Shown here one piece after another: positions 1-8,910 of a stretch of 64,000 nucleotides of DNA; the stretch's first letter is position 1, and each line of letters starts with the position of its first letter. A program made the translations under genes and the position numbers. The DNA is taken from positions 158,226 to 222,225 of the forward strand of contig NZ_AUIX01000008.1 of NCBI RefSeq assembly GCF_000423925.1, written 5' to 3'. Under the pieces are notes generated by a model. That model saw only the letters and a list, made by a program, of their open reading frames with translations, did no database searches and was not told the origin of the DNA. This DNA comes from Butyrivibrio sp. VCD2006. GTDB lineage: Bacteria; Bacillota; Clostridia; Lachnospirales; Lachnospiraceae.

Positions 1-258
1 AAGGATGCGGCAGAGGTTTCAGCCGAAAGCAACATAATGGATATAGAAGCTTCTATTATTTGCGAGCGTGATTCTCACAAGGGAATTATTATAGGTAAAG
101 GCGGTTCAATGCTTAAAAAAATCGGTTCCACAGCAAGAACTGATATTGAGAAACTGGTTGGCTGCAGAGTCAATCTCCAGTTATTCGTAAAGGTAAGAAA
201 GGACTGGAGAAATGACACTATACAAATGAAGAATTTTGGCTATAAGAATACTAAGTAG
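1..258 (+). CDS. era: GTPase Era, C-terminal part (5' end outside window)
   Basis: The frame is open from base 1, so the gene begins upstream and only its C-terminal ~85 residues are present. The visible part is the KH RNA-binding domain, with the GxxG loop in [13 protein letters not shown] followed by a beta strand ending in [11 protein letters not shown], typical of the end of Era. Era is a GTPase that binds the 3' end of 16S rRNA and helps 30S assembly. It is followed 17 bp later by recO, the usual neighbour in Firmicutes, which supports the call. Confidence 0.93.
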   Translation, partial: KDAAEVSAESNIMDIEASIICERDSHKGIIIGKGGSMLKKIGSTARTDIEKLVGCRVNLQLFVKVRKDWRNDTIQMKNFGYKNTK

Positions 259-275
259 GAAATAAGAGATAACTA

Positions 276-926
276 ATGACCACACTTACCACTGTAAATG
301 GAATGATAATAAAAAGGTCACCCGTAGGCGATTATGACTTCGTGGTTACTATACTTACTTCCGAACGTGGTAAAATCACTGCTTTTGCAAAAGGTTCAAG
401 ACGTCCGGGAAGTCATCTTGCCGGATCGGTTGAACCTTTTTGTTTTGGAGAATTTACTCTCTATGAGGGAAGGTCATCCTATAACATTCAGCAGGCAAAT
501 ATCTCCAATTATTTTGAATACTTCAGACAGGACTTTACGTGTTCCCTTTATGGCATGTTTTTTCTAGAGCTTGCTGATTATTACACAAGAGAGAACAATG
601 ATGAGAGAGAAGTTTTAAAACTGCTTTATCAGTCCCTAAGAGCTCTTGAGTCGGATAAGCTTGATAATAGGCTGGTAAAATGCGTGTATGAAATAAAGAG
701 TCTTGTAATAAACGGTGAATTTCCCGGAATTCCAACTGACAGAGATTATGATGGCTCAACGGCATATACTCTTGAATTCATAAGAACAGCTCCGATAACA
801 AAGCTATTTACCTTTGCAGTTAAGAGAGAGGTCCTTTTAGAGCTGGAACATATCTGTGATATTTATAGAAAACGCTTCATCGACAGAAAACTTAACAGTC
901 TGGAGATGCTTAGCACGATTATATGA
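276..926 (+). CDS. recO: DNA repair protein RecO
   Basis: A 216-residue protein, slightly short for RecO (about 240-250). The N-terminal OB-fold region is clear: VNGMIIKRSPVGDYDFVV then ILTSERGKITAFAKGSRRP, the standard RecO opening. The rest is the helical domain. The four-cysteine zinc motif found in some RecO proteins is not visible, as in several Clostridia. RecO acts with RecF and RecR to load RecA onto SSB-coated single-stranded DNA in gap repair. The position directly after era is the conserved order; the 17-bp gap suggests co-transcription. Confidence 0.9.
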   Translation: MTTLTTVNGMIIKRSPVGDYDFVVTILTSERGKITAFAKGSRRPGSHLAGSVEPFCFGEFTLYEGRSSYNIQQANISNYFEYFRQDFTCSLYGMFFLELADYYTRENNDEREVLKLLYQSLRALESDKLDNRLVKCVYEIKSLVINGEFPGIPTDRDYDGSTAYTLEFIRTAPITKLFTFAVKREVLLELEHICDIYRKRFIDRKLNSLEMLSTII

Positions 927-954
927 AATGCCTTATCTGCTGTATAATAACCAA

Positions 955-983
955 TTGAAAAACAGCAAAATGCGTTATATAAT
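955..983 (+). promoter_or_regulatory. Predicted sigma-70 type promoter for the lipoprotein gene
   Basis: TTGAAA at 955-960 and TATAAT at 978-983 with a 17-bp spacer, about 58 bp before the lipoprotein start. It separates the era-recO unit from the lipoprotein-glyS unit. Confidence 0.6.
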
Positions 984-1041
984 CATAAAAGTGTGCGCAG
1001 GGATTGCGCATATTCAAGTTATATTTTTATGAGGTTGATGA

Positions 1042-1656
1042 ATGGATAACAGAATATTTAAGAAAATCATGGTAACAGCCATGACAGCCGTAATGCTTTT
1101 TGCCTTTACAGGCTGCGGCAAGGGTGGTGATGTATCGGGGCTTGACAGATCTTCAATCGTCATAGAGAAGGATGGCAAAATTGTAAGTACCATCATTGAA
1201 GATTTTGCTGAGAATTATTATGATACTGCTGAGCTTCAGGAGATGACCGAGAATGAGATAAATGCATTTATTGTCTCAAAGGGTGAAGGCGCAGCTGAGT
1301 TTGATTCTCTTGAAAAAGATGGCAGTAAAGTCAAAATGGTGATCAAGTTTGGCAATGCTGAGGATTACTCGGAGTTTAACAGCGAATCACTTTCATACGT
1401 TACAATCTCGGATGCCATAATTACCGGAAAGATTGACGTTAATAACCTGCTTGATGTAAACGGGGCTCCCGCAGATGCGGAAAAGGCAGCATCACTTGTA
1501 AATGAGCACGTAGTGATAACAGGCAGTAAGAATATAGTAGCATTTCCATATAAGATAAAATATGTTTCACCGGGAGTGAAAATAGTCGACAAGTATATGG
1601 TTGATCTCTCTGAAACAGCGGATGGTTCAACATCCTACATTGTACTTAATAAGTAA
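1042..1656 (+). CDS. Predicted lipoprotein of unknown function
   Basis: 204 residues. The N-terminus has a basic start, a hydrophobic stretch and the lipobox FTGC (Cys about residue 25), so it should be lipid-anchored outside the membrane. The mature part is acidic with alternating beta-like segments, and I recognise no family. It has a GAGG ribosome-binding site and its own promoter. The next gene, glyS, starts about 60 bp later, so the two may be co-transcribed, but no functional link to tRNA charging is evident. Confidence 0.75.
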   Translation: MDNRIFKKIMVTAMTAVMLFAFTGCGKGGDVSGLDRSSIVIEKDGKIVSTIIEDFAENYYDTAELQEMTENEINAFIVSKGEGAAEFDSLEKDGSKVKMVIKFGNAEDYSEFNSESLSYVTISDAIITGKIDVNNLLDVNGAPADAEKAASLVNEHVVITGSKNIVAFPYKIKYVSPGVKIVDKYMVDLSETADGSTSYIVLNK

Positions 1657-1715
1657 TATTTGAGCATTTGCTCTTAATAATATATGAGCGTAATGCTCGG
1701 AAAGAGGTTTTGGTT

Positions 1716-3125
1716 ATGAAAGCTAATGAAAAAACAATGGACAAAATAGTTGCACTTGCCAAGGGAAGAGGATTTATCTATCCCGGTAGTGAGATTTATG
1801 GCGGACTTGCCAATACATGGGATTACGGTAATCTTGGTGTTGAATTCAAAAACAATGTTAAGAAGGCATGGTGGCAGAAATTCGTTCAGGAGAACCCTTA
1901 CAATGTCGGCGTTGACTGCGCTATTCTTATGAACCCTCAGACATGGGTTGCTTCAGGTCATCTTGGTGGATTCTCAGATCCTCTTATGGATTGTAAAGAG
2001 TGCCATGAGAGATTCAGAGCAGACAAGATCATTGAGGATTTTGCTGCTGAGAATGGCATCAAGCTTGAGACTTCTGTAGATGGTTGGTCACACGAAGAGA
2101 TGGAGAACTTCATCAAGGAGCACAGCGTTCCCTGCCCGTCTTGTGGTAAGCATGACTTTACACCTATCAGAGAGTTCAACCTTATGTTCAAGACTTTCCA
2201 GGGTGTTACTGAGGATGCTAAGGACACTGTATATCTTCGTCCCGAGACAGCACAGGGTATATTCGTAAACTTCAAGAATGTACAGCGCACATCACGTAAG
2301 AAGGTTCCGTTTGGTATCTGCCAGATCGGTAAGAGCTTCCGTAACGAGATCACACCCGGTAACTTCACTTTCAGAACCAGAGAGTTTGAGCAGATGGAGC
2401 TTGAGTTCTTCTGCAAGCCCGGCACACAGACCGAGTGGTTTGAATACTGGAGAAAGACATGCTATGAATGGCTTCTTTCACTTGGAATCAAGGAAGAGAA
2501 CTTAAGACTTCGTGACCATGATCCGGAAGAGCTTTCATTCTACAGTGATCATACTACTGATATCGAGTATGCATTCCCCTTCACAGATTGGGGTGAGCTT
2601 TGGGGAATCGCTTCAAGAACTGATTATGACCTTACAAGACATCAGGAGACTTCCGGTGAGCCTATGGAGTACTTTGATGATGAGGCTAAGGAGAAGTACA
2701 TTCCTTACGTCGTTGAGCCTTCACTTGGTGCAGACCGTGTAACTCTTGCATTCCTTTGCGAAGCTTATGATGAGGAGAACCTTGGAACAGAAGAAGCACC
2801 TGATATGCGTACAGTACTTCGTTTCCATCCTGCACTTGCACCTATCAAGATCGGTATTCTTCCTCTTTCCAAGAAGCTCAATGAGGGTGCTGAGAAGATT
2901 TATGCTAAGCTTTCCAAGAAGTACAACTGCGAGTTTGATGACAGAGGTAACATCGGTAAGAGATACCGCAGACAGGATGAGATTGGTACACCTTTCTGCG
3001 TAACCTATGACTTTGACTCCGAGACAGATGGAAAGGTTACAGTACGTTTCCGTGACAGCATGGAGCAGGAGAGAATCGCAATCGACGAGCTCGAGGCATT
3101 CTTCTCAGATAAATTCGATTTTTGA
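1716..3125 (+). CDS. glyS: Glycine--tRNA ligase (single-chain, alpha2 type)
   Basis: 469 residues from ATG 1716. This start has AGAGG upstream; an in-frame ATG at 1668 would add 16 residues with no ribosome-binding site. Class II synthetase motifs are clear: [20 protein letters not shown] at the N-terminus, motif 2 around [20 protein letters not shown], motif 3 [12 protein letters not shown], then an anticodon-binding domain ([14 protein letters not shown]). There is a CxxC pair in the insertion region ([10 protein letters not shown]). It charges tRNA-Gly. I found no T-box leader upstream. Confidence 0.97.
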   Translation: MKANEKTMDKIVALAKGRGFIYPGSEIYGGLANTWDYGNLGVEFKNNVKKAWWQKFVQENPYNVGVDCAILMNPQTWVASGHLGGFSDPLMDCKECHERFRADKIIEDFAAENGIKLETSVDGWSHEEMENFIKEHSVPCPSCGKHDFTPIREFNLMFKTFQGVTEDAKDTVYLRPETAQGIFVNFKNVQRTSRKKVPFGICQIGKSFRNEITPGNFTFRTREFEQMELEFFCKPGTQTEWFEYWRKTCYEWLLSLGIKEENLRLRDHDPEELSFYSDHTTDIEYAFPFTDWGELWGIASRTDYDLTRHQETSGEPMEYFDDEAKEKYIPYVVEPSLGADRVTLAFLCEAYDEENLGTEEAPDMRTVLRFHPALAPIKIGILPLSKKLNEGAEKIYAKLSKKYNCEFDDRGNIGKRYRRQDEIGTPFCVTYDFDSETDGKVTVRFRDSMEQERIAIDELEAFFSDKFDF

Positions 3126-3160
3126 TTTTGAGAAAATATAAAGCATTTCCCATAAGGGAA

Positions 3161-3361
3161 GATGATTAAAACCCTTCAAGAAGGGGAGATAATTAAAAAC
3201 CTTCAAGAAGGGAAGATAATTAAAAACCTTCAAGAAGGGAAGATAATTAAAAACCTTCAAGGAGGGAAGATAATTAAAAACCTTCAAGAAGGGAAGATAA
3301 TTAAAAACCTTCAAGGAGGGAAGATGATTAAAACCCTTCAAGGAGGGAAGATGATTAAAAA
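3161..3361 (+). repeat. 27-bp tandem repeat, seven full units plus a partial one
   Basis: Seven consecutive 27-bp units (3161, 3188, 3215, 3242, 3269, 3296, 3323) and a partial eighth, each of the form GATAATTAAAAACCTTC plus AAGAAGGGAA with a few substitutions. Each unit contains a small inverted repeat (CCTTC..GAAGG) and a purine-rich run resembling a ribosome-binding site. The unit is a multiple of three, so it reads open in a frame giving a 9-residue repeat. All differences between units are non-synonymous (ATA/ATG, AAC/ACC, GAA/GGA), so there is no sign of protein-level selection. It lies between glyS and alaS. Confidence 0.9.
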
Positions 3362-3365
3362 TCCC

Positions 3366-3409
3366 TGCCTTCTCCCTTTGGGAGAAGGTGCCCGAAGGGC
3401 GGATGAGGG
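3366..3409 (+). repeat. Dispersed palindromic repeat, copy 1 (upstream of alaS)
   Basis: Two adjacent hairpins: CCTTCTCCC (3368-3376) with GGGAGAAGG (3380-3388), then GCCC (3390-3393) with GGGC (3397-3400), closed by GGATGAGGG. The same ending and hairpin style occur at 33504-33674 and 54366-54470. Such repeats are, as I recall, common in intergenic regions of Clostridia. The alaS ribosome-binding site begins a few bases after the end of the element. Confidence 0.8.
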
Positions 3410-3427
3410 TTAAAAAGGAGTATGGAA

Positions 3428-6082
3428 ATGAAACAATTTACAGCTAACGAACTTCGCAAAGCATGGAAACAGTTCTATATCGACCGCGGACATGTTGATT
3501 GTGGCGCTGTTTCACTTGTATCCGACGGATCAACAGGCGTTATGTTTAACGTTGCAGGAATGCAGCCTCTTATGCCTTATCTGCTTGGTAAAAAGCATCC
3601 TCTCGGAACACGTCTTTGCAACGTTCAGGGTTGCGTTAGAACCAACGATATAGATTCAGTAGGTGATAAGAGCCATGGTACATTCTTTGAAATGATGGGA
3701 AGCTGGTCACTTGGTGACTACTTTAAAAAAGAGCGTTGCCAGTGGAGCTATGAGCTTTTGACAGAACTCTTTGGCTTTGATGCTGATCATCTTGCAGCTA
3801 CCGTTTTTGCAGGAGATGAGAATGCTCCCAGAGACGAGGAGGGTGCTAAGTATCGTATAGAGTCAGGTTTTAAGCCTGAGAATATTTTCTATCTTCCTGC
3901 CGAGGATAACTGGTGGGGACTTGAATATGGTCCCTGTGGTCCTGACAGTGAGATGTTCTATGTAAAGGATATACCGGATTGCGGTCCTGATTGTGGTCCT
4001 GGTTGCCATTGTGGTAAGTACACTGAGATCGGTAACGACGTTTTCATGCAGTATGAGAAGCACCACGATGGTCACCTTACACCTCTTTCTCAGAAGAACG
4101 TTGATACAGGTTGGGGACTTGAGCGTATTCTTGCATTCCTTAATGGTGTTGATGATGTTTACAAGATCGATCTTCACGCACCTGTAATCGCTTATATTGA
4201 GAAGGAAAGCGGAATCAAGTACGAAGCTGATGAGAAGACTACAAGATCAATGAGAATTCTTGCAGATCATACACGTACTTCAGTAATGCTCATCGGAGAC
4301 GAGGCTAAGCTTCTTCCTTCCAACACCGGTGCCGGATATATTCTTAGAAGACTTATCCGTCGTGCTGTAAGACATGCTAGAACACTTGGACTTGGCAAAA
4401 ATCAGATTCTTGGTGTAGCGCAGATTTATATTGATGAATATAAAGAGAGCTATGAGCATCTTGCAAAGAATGAGAAGTTCGTTCTTACTGAGCTTGAGAG
4501 AGAGATTACACGTTTCGAGTCAACACTTGAAAACGGTATGAAGGAATTTAAGAAGATCCTTGATCAGACATCTTCTGAAGGTAAGAAGGAAATCGTAGGA
4601 AAGGATGCATTCTTCCTTTATGATACATTTGGTTTCCCTGTAGAGCTTACTGTAGAGCTTGCACAGGAAGAAGGCTTTAGCGTTGATGAGAAGGGCTTTG
4701 CTGAATCCATGGAAGAGCAGAAGCAGAAGGCCAGAGATAATCAGAACTTCTCAGCTAAGCTTACAACAGGTGTAGGTGTATTTGATGAGCTTGATGAGTC
4801 TGTAACAACAGAATTCCTTGGTTATGAAGTTCTTAGCTGCGATGGAACAGTTGTGGCTATGGCAGGTGCTGAGGCACTTGTAGATGAGCTTACAGAAGGC
4901 CAGCAGGGCACAATTATCACTGACAAAACTACATTCTACGGTACAATGGGTGGCCAGGTAGGAGATATCGGTGAGATCATCGGTCCTGACGGATCAAAGT
5001 TCGTTGTATCTGAGGCTATTAAGGTTGCAGGCGGCAGAACTGCTCATGTGGGTGAGGTTGTAAGTGGAAGCTTTAAGACTTCTGATAAGGTATCACTTAA
5101 TGTTGATACTGAGAACCGCGCTAAGACATGCCGTAACCACTCCGCAACACATCTTCTTCAGAAGGCACTTCAGGAAGTTCTTGGCGATGGAGTAGAACAG
5201 GCAGGTTCCTATCAGGATCCCGATAAGACAAGATTCGACTTTAGCTATCATCAGGCAATGACAGCTGATGAGATTCAGAAGGTTGAAGATATTGTCAATG
5301 AGAAGATTTTGTCTGCACTTCCTGTAGATACTAAGGTAATGTCAATTGACGAGGCTAAGAAGACCGGAGCAATGGCTCTGTTTGGTGAGAAATACGGTGA
5401 AACAGTAAGAGTTGTTAACATGGGTGATTTCTCTATCGAACTTTGTGGCGGTACTCACGTTGCAAACACAAGTCACATCGGTCTTTTCAAGGTTGTATCT
5501 GAGAGTGGTGTTGCTGCAGGCGTTCGTCGTATCGAAGCTCTTACAGGTAATAATGCAAGAGCATACTATGAGAATGCTATGTCAAATCTTGGAAATGCTG
5601 CAAAGACATTTAAGACAAATCCTGCTGACCTTGTTGATCACATTAAGAAGCTTCAGGAAGAACTCAAGGCTCTTAAGAGTGAGAACGAGTCATTAAAGAG
5701 CAAAGAAGCTCAGGCTGCTCTTGGTGATGTAATGGACAGCGTAATTGATGTTAAGGGCGTTAAGCTTATCGCTCAGAGCGTTAAGGGCGTTGATATGAAT
5801 GGTCTTAGAGATCTTGGAGATCAGCTCAAGACTAAGCTTTCAGAAGGTGTAGTTGTTCTTGTTTCTGAGAATGATGGCAAGGTTAACCTTATGGCTATGG
5901 CAACTGACGGAGCTATTGCCAAGGGCGCACACGCAGGTAATCTTGTAAAGGCTATCGCAGGTAAAGTTGGCGGTGGCGGCGGCGGACGTCCCAATATGGC
6001 TCAGGCAGGTGGTAAGAATCCTGCAGGTATTCCTGATGCTATTGCTGAAGCTGAGAAAACACTTGATACGCAAATCAAATAA
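3428..6082 (+). CDS. alaS: Alanine--tRNA ligase
   Basis: 884 residues, full length. ATG 3428 is preferred over ATG 3422 because AAGGAG (3415-3420) is 7 bp from 3428 and only 1 bp from 3422. It opens KQFTANELRKAW as usual for AlaRS, with class II motifs in the first 300 residues. The editing domain has the zinc ligands HSATH and CGGTH, and the C-terminus has the glycine-rich C-Ala segment. A cysteine-rich insertion (DCGPDCGPGCHCG) lies near residue 190. It charges tRNA-Ala and clears mischarged Ser/Gly. No T-box is visible; the leader consists of repeats. Confidence 0.97.
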   Translation: MKQFTANELRKAWKQFYIDRGHVDCGAVSLVSDGSTGVMFNVAGMQPLMPYLLGKKHPLGTRLCNVQGCVRTNDIDSVGDKSHGTFFEMMGSWSLGDYFKKERCQWSYELLTELFGFDADHLAATVFAGDENAPRDEEGAKYRIESGFKPENIFYLPAEDNWWGLEYGPCGPDSEMFYVKDIPDCGPDCGPGCHCGKYTEIGNDVFMQYEKHHDGHLTPLSQKNVDTGWGLERILAFLNGVDDVYKIDLHAPVIAYIEKESGIKYEADEKTTRSMRILADHTRTSVMLIGDEAKLLPSNTGAGYILRRLIRRAVRHARTLGLGKNQILGVAQIYIDEYKESYEHLAKNEKFVLTELEREITRFESTLENGMKEFKKILDQTSSEGKKEIVGKDAFFLYDTFGFPVELTVELAQEEGFSVDEKGFAESMEEQKQKARDNQNFSAKLTTGVGVFDELDESVTTEFLGYEVLSCDGTVVAMAGAEALVDELTEGQQGTIITDKTTFYGTMGGQVGDIGEIIGPDGSKFVVSEAIKVAGGRTAHVGEVVSGSFKTSDKVSLNVDTENRAKTCRNHSATHLLQKALQEVLGDGVEQAGSYQDPDKTRFDFSYHQAMTADEIQKVEDIVNEKILSALPVDTKVMSIDEAKKTGAMALFGEKYGETVRVVNMGDFSIELCGGTHVANTSHIGLFKVVSESGVAAGVRRIEALTGNNARAYYENAMSNLGNAAKTFKTNPADLVDHIKKLQEELKALKSENESLKSKEAQAALGDVMDSVIDVKGVKLIAQSVKGVDMNGLRDLGDQLKTKLSEGVVVLVSENDGKVNLMAMATDGAIAKGAHAGNLVKAIAGKVGGGGGGRPNMAQAGGKNPAGIPDAIAEAEKTLDTQIK

Positions 6083-6140
6083 CTAAATATCGAAATAACG
6101 ATTATTGATAAAAATCTAATAAACCCTTATATTTTTGTGC

Positions 6141-6168
6141 TTGACGGGTTGAAAAATTATGGTATAAT
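6141..6168 (+). promoter_or_regulatory. Strong promoter for rpsU
   Basis: TTGACG at 6141-6146, 16-bp spacer, TATAAT at 6163-6168 preceded by TG-G (extended -10). About 85 bp before the rpsU start. Confidence 0.75.
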
Positions 6169-6253
6169 CTATAGATGTTATGTGAATAAATACATGACAA
6201 ATAACCCTGGACATCCGTTAAGGAAGGGTCTGAAGGGAGGGTAAGAGTAAAGA

Positions 6254-6430
6254 ATGTCAACAGTTATTGTAAAAGAAAATGAAACTTTAGACAGCGCACT
6301 TCGTCGCTTCAAGAGAAGCTGTGCTAAGGCTGGCATCCAGCAGGAGATTCGTAAAAGAGAACATTACGAGAAGCCAAGCGTAAAGCGCAAGAAGAAGTCT
6401 GAAGCAGCTAGAAAACGTAAATATAATTAA
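6254..6430 (+). CDS. rpsU: 30S ribosomal protein S21
   Basis: 58 residues, beginning [20 protein letters not shown] and ending in a very basic tail ([15 protein letters not shown]). This is the standard S21 sequence and length. S21 joins the 30S subunit late in assembly near the anti-Shine-Dalgarno region. The gene has its own extended -10 promoter, a GGGAGG ribosome-binding site and a rho-independent terminator, so it is a monocistronic unit. Confidence 0.97.
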   Translation: MSTVIVKENETLDSALRRFKRSCAKAGIQQEIRKREHYEKPSVKRKKKSEAARKRKYN

Positions 6431-6438
6431 TAAAAACA

Positions 6439-6470
6439 AGTCCTTGGTTTTATAATCAAGGACTATTTTT
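6439..6470 (+). terminator. Rho-independent terminator after rpsU
   Basis: Stem AGTCCTTG (6439-6446) with CAAGGACT (6457-6464), 10-nt loop, followed by ATTTTTAT. Confidence 0.85.
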
Positions 6471-6486
6471 ATCTTACAGGATTTTT

Positions 6487-7356
6487 ATGGCGTATATTAT
6501 TTTATTTGTTATAGCTCTACTGGTAATATTCGTGATCGCTGTAATACATCACGATATGAACAATTTTATAGTTACCAGATATGAGGTTCATTCGGATAAA
6601 TTGAAAAAAGATGCTGTTTTCTGTTTGCTTTCAGACCTGCATGAAAATTCTTTTGGGGAAGGTAACTGCAGACTAATAAAGGCAATAGACGATATATCAC
6701 CGGATGTTATTCTGATAGCAGGTGACATGCTTACGGCATCTCAGGAGCTTGGACTGAACAGATATAAAGAAATAGCAGATTTTGTAGCCGAGCTTTGTTC
6801 CAGATATCCTGTTTATGCAGCTAACGGCAATCATGAAAATAAAATGGATATCCTTGAGGGTTTTAAACAAATAGCATATCGTGGGTATGAAAAAAAGATA
6901 ACTGATGCCGGATGTGTTGTTTTAAGAAACCAAGGGACTTACCTTGAAGATTTGAATATGGAGATTCATGGCCTGGAACTTGGACATGAGTTCTTTAGAA
7001 AAATAATTAAATACAAAATGCCGGAAGGATATATAGAGCAGTTTTTCGGCGTGCCCTGTGCAGATAGATTTCAGCTTCTTATTGCTCATAACCCGATCTT
7101 TTTTGACAGATACAAGGAATGGGGAGCGGATCTGACAGTATCGGGACATGTCCATGGCGGAATTATTAGACTTCCTATTCTTGGAGGCGTGATTTCACCG
7201 GCACTTACACTTTTCCCTAAGTATGATGGGGGATTGTATGAGATTGGCGAGTCCAAAATGATTCTCAGCAAAGGACTTTCAACTCACTCTATCAGAGTCA
7301 GGTTTAATAATCCCGGTGAAATATGCGTGATAAACCTGATTGCGGATAAAAAATAA
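6487..7356 (+). CDS. Membrane-anchored metallophosphoesterase (YkuE/YaeI type)
   Basis: 289 residues. Residues ~2-20 form a hydrophobic anchor. The calcineurin-like phosphoesterase motifs follow in order: SDLHE (D-x-H), AGDM (GD), NGNHEN (GNHE) and SGHVHGG (GHxH), all metal ligands of the two-metal centre. The family hydrolyses phosphoesters; some members act on lipid substrates at the membrane, which the anchor would fit, but the substrate here is unknown. It starts 16 bp after the rpsU terminator and runs into scpA with a 17-bp gap. Confidence 0.85.
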   Translation: MAYIILFVIALLVIFVIAVIHHDMNNFIVTRYEVHSDKLKKDAVFCLLSDLHENSFGEGNCRLIKAIDDISPDVILIAGDMLTASQELGLNRYKEIADFVAELCSRYPVYAANGNHENKMDILEGFKQIAYRGYEKKITDAGCVVLRNQGTYLEDLNMEIHGLELGHEFFRKIIKYKMPEGYIEQFFGVPCADRFQLLIAHNPIFFDRYKEWGADLTVSGHVHGGIIRLPILGGVISPALTLFPKYDGGLYEIGESKMILSKGLSTHSIRVRFNNPGEICVINLIADKK

Positions 7357-7373
7357 ATACAAGAGGAATAATA

Positions 7374-8126
7374 ATGGCGCTTGAAGTTAAGCTGCAGGTT
7401 TTTGAGGGGCCTCTGGATCTGCTTCTTCACCTTATTGATAAGAACAAAATAGACATCTATGATATTCCGATAGCTGTTATTACAGAGCAATATATGGAAT
7501 ACATCAGAGCGATGAAGAAGGATGATATGGAAGTTACCAGTGAATTCCTTGTAATGGCAGCAACTCTGGTAGATATAAAATGCAAAATGCTTCTTCCCAA
7601 GGAAGTTAATGAAGAGGGAGAAGAGGAAGATCCGAGAGCAGAGCTTGTTGAAAAGCTTTTGGAATACAAGATGTATAAATACATGGCAGATGAGCTGAGA
7701 GACCGTCAGATGAATGCCGACACTCATATGTTCCGTAAGAAAAACATCCCGGATGAAGTTATGTCCTATGAGGAACCAATCGACTATGATGCTCTTTTGG
7801 GTGATGCCAATCTGTCGAAGCTTAACGAGATTTTTCAGGCACTGCTTAGGAGACAGGAGGATAAGGTCGATCCTATCAGAAGTAAATTCGGTAAGATTGA
7901 AAAGGAATCCGTTGACCTTGACCAGAAGACTTTATATGTCAAGGCTTACATAAGAGAGCATGACAGATTCAGCTTTAAGCAGCTTCTTGAGAAACAGGGA
8001 AGCAAGGTGGAGATTATCGTAACCTTCCTGGTTATCTTAGAAGCGATGAAGATTGGAGAAATCATGATAGAGCAGGATGAGACCTTCGGTGATATTATGA
8101 TCACTTCAAATATTGCAGTAAAGTGA
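7374..8126 (+). CDS. scpA: Segregation and condensation protein A
   Basis: 250 residues of the ScpA kleisin family. The N-terminus VFEGPLDLLLHLIDKNKIDIYDIPI is nearly invariant in the family (motif GPLDLLLHLI). The C-terminus is a winged-helix segment ending in an acidic strand. ScpA bridges the SMC head domains and, with ScpB, forms the bacterial condensin that organises and segregates the chromosome. scpB follows after 7 bp, the usual pairing. Confidence 0.95.
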   Translation: MALEVKLQVFEGPLDLLLHLIDKNKIDIYDIPIAVITEQYMEYIRAMKKDDMEVTSEFLVMAATLVDIKCKMLLPKEVNEEGEEEDPRAELVEKLLEYKMYKYMADELRDRQMNADTHMFRKKNIPDEVMSYEEPIDYDALLGDANLSKLNEIFQALLRRQEDKVDPIRSKFGKIEKESVDLDQKTLYVKAYIREHDRFSFKQLLEKQGSKVEIIVTFLVILEAMKIGEIMIEQDETFGDIMITSNIAVK

Positions 8127-8133
8127 GGATGAG

Positions 8134-8703
8134 ATGAAAAGAGAAGAGGGAGCAGCAGCTATTGAAGCGATCCTTTTTACCATGGGTGATTCCGTGAGTG
8201 TTGCAGCTATATGCAATGCACTTGATGAAGACCTTAAAGATGTAAGGGATCAGATCAAATATTTAAAAGAAAAATACGAAAAAAGCGACAGCGGAATAGG
8301 TCTTATAGAGCTTGAGGATTCAATTCAGCTTTGCACTAAAAGTGATATGTATGAGTATCTGATCAAGGTTGCTAAGACACCTAAGAAGATTACACTTACA
8401 GATGCACTTATGGAGACGCTTTCAATAATTGCCTATAAGCAGCCCATCACAAGACTTGATGTAGAGAGAATCCGTGGTGTTAACAGCGATCATGCGGTTA
8501 ATCGTCTTGTTGAATTTAATCTTGTGCAGGAGCTTGGAAGACTTGATGCTCCTGGAAGGCCGCTTCTTTTCGGCACAACGGAGCAGTTTCTTAGAAGCTT
8601 TGGAGTGAAGTCTCTTGAGGAGCTTCCTTCGCTGGATGCGGTGCGAGTTGAAGAGTTTAAACAGGAAGCTGAACAAGAGATAAGTGTCAAGCTGGATATA
8701 TAA
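8134..8703 (+). CDS. scpB: Segregation and condensation protein B
   Basis: 189 residues. Two winged-helix domains typical of ScpB: AAIEAILFTMGDSVSV near the start and ETLSIIAYKQPITRLDVE followed by RGVNSDHAVNRLVE in the second. A tail with GRPLLFGTTEQFLRSFG also matches the family. It binds ScpA as a dimer within the SMC complex. It ends the scpAB unit; a terminator hairpin follows at 8762. Confidence 0.95.
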   Translation: MKREEGAAAIEAILFTMGDSVSVAAICNALDEDLKDVRDQIKYLKEKYEKSDSGIGLIELEDSIQLCTKSDMYEYLIKVAKTPKKITLTDALMETLSIIAYKQPITRLDVERIRGVNSDHAVNRLVEFNLVQELGRLDAPGRPLLFGTTEQFLRSFGVKSLEELPSLDAVRVEEFKQEAEQEISVKLDI

Positions 8704-8761
8704 AAACAAGGCTTTATTATTTTTTAATAATTCTAATAAAAAATGCATAAAAAAGCGCAGA

Positions 8762-8798
8762 AAATAAGGGTATGGAGTATTCTCCATGCCCTTTATTT
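8762..8798 (+). terminator. Rho-independent terminator after scpB
   Basis: GGGTATGGAG (8768-8777), loop TATT, CTCCATGCCC (8782-8791), flanked by A-rich and T-rich runs, so it could work in both directions. Confidence 0.8.
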
Positions 8799-8828
8799 GT
8801 GCTATACTATAACATGACTTAAGTTGTG

Positions 8829-8873
8829 GTTTTTGCGCTATGAAAATATCTCCGTTTTTTTATAGCCAAAAAC
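8829..8873 (+). promoter_or_regulatory. Leader hairpin before the decarboxylase cluster
   Basis: GTTTTT (8829-8834) pairs with AAAAAC (8868-8873) and GCTAT (8837-8841) with ATAGC (8862-8866). The enclosed loop has an A-run and a T-run that can pair further. It lies between the scpB terminator and the carboxyltransferase start, so it may be a leader control element or an operator. An extended -10-like TGCTATACT sits at 8800-8808. Confidence 0.35.
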
Positions 8874-8910
8874 AAAATGCCACTTAATAATATATTACGG
8901 AGGTGAAGAA

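Noticed and set aside
3162..3413. An 83-residue open frame made of the 27-bp repeat
   Set aside because: The openness follows from the unit being a multiple of three. The reverse strand is open too, unit differences are all non-synonymous, and the start has no usable ribosome-binding site.
1657..3427. T-box riboswitches before glyS or alaS
   Set aside because: No T-box sequence or antiterminator could be found; one gap is too short and the other is filled by repeats.
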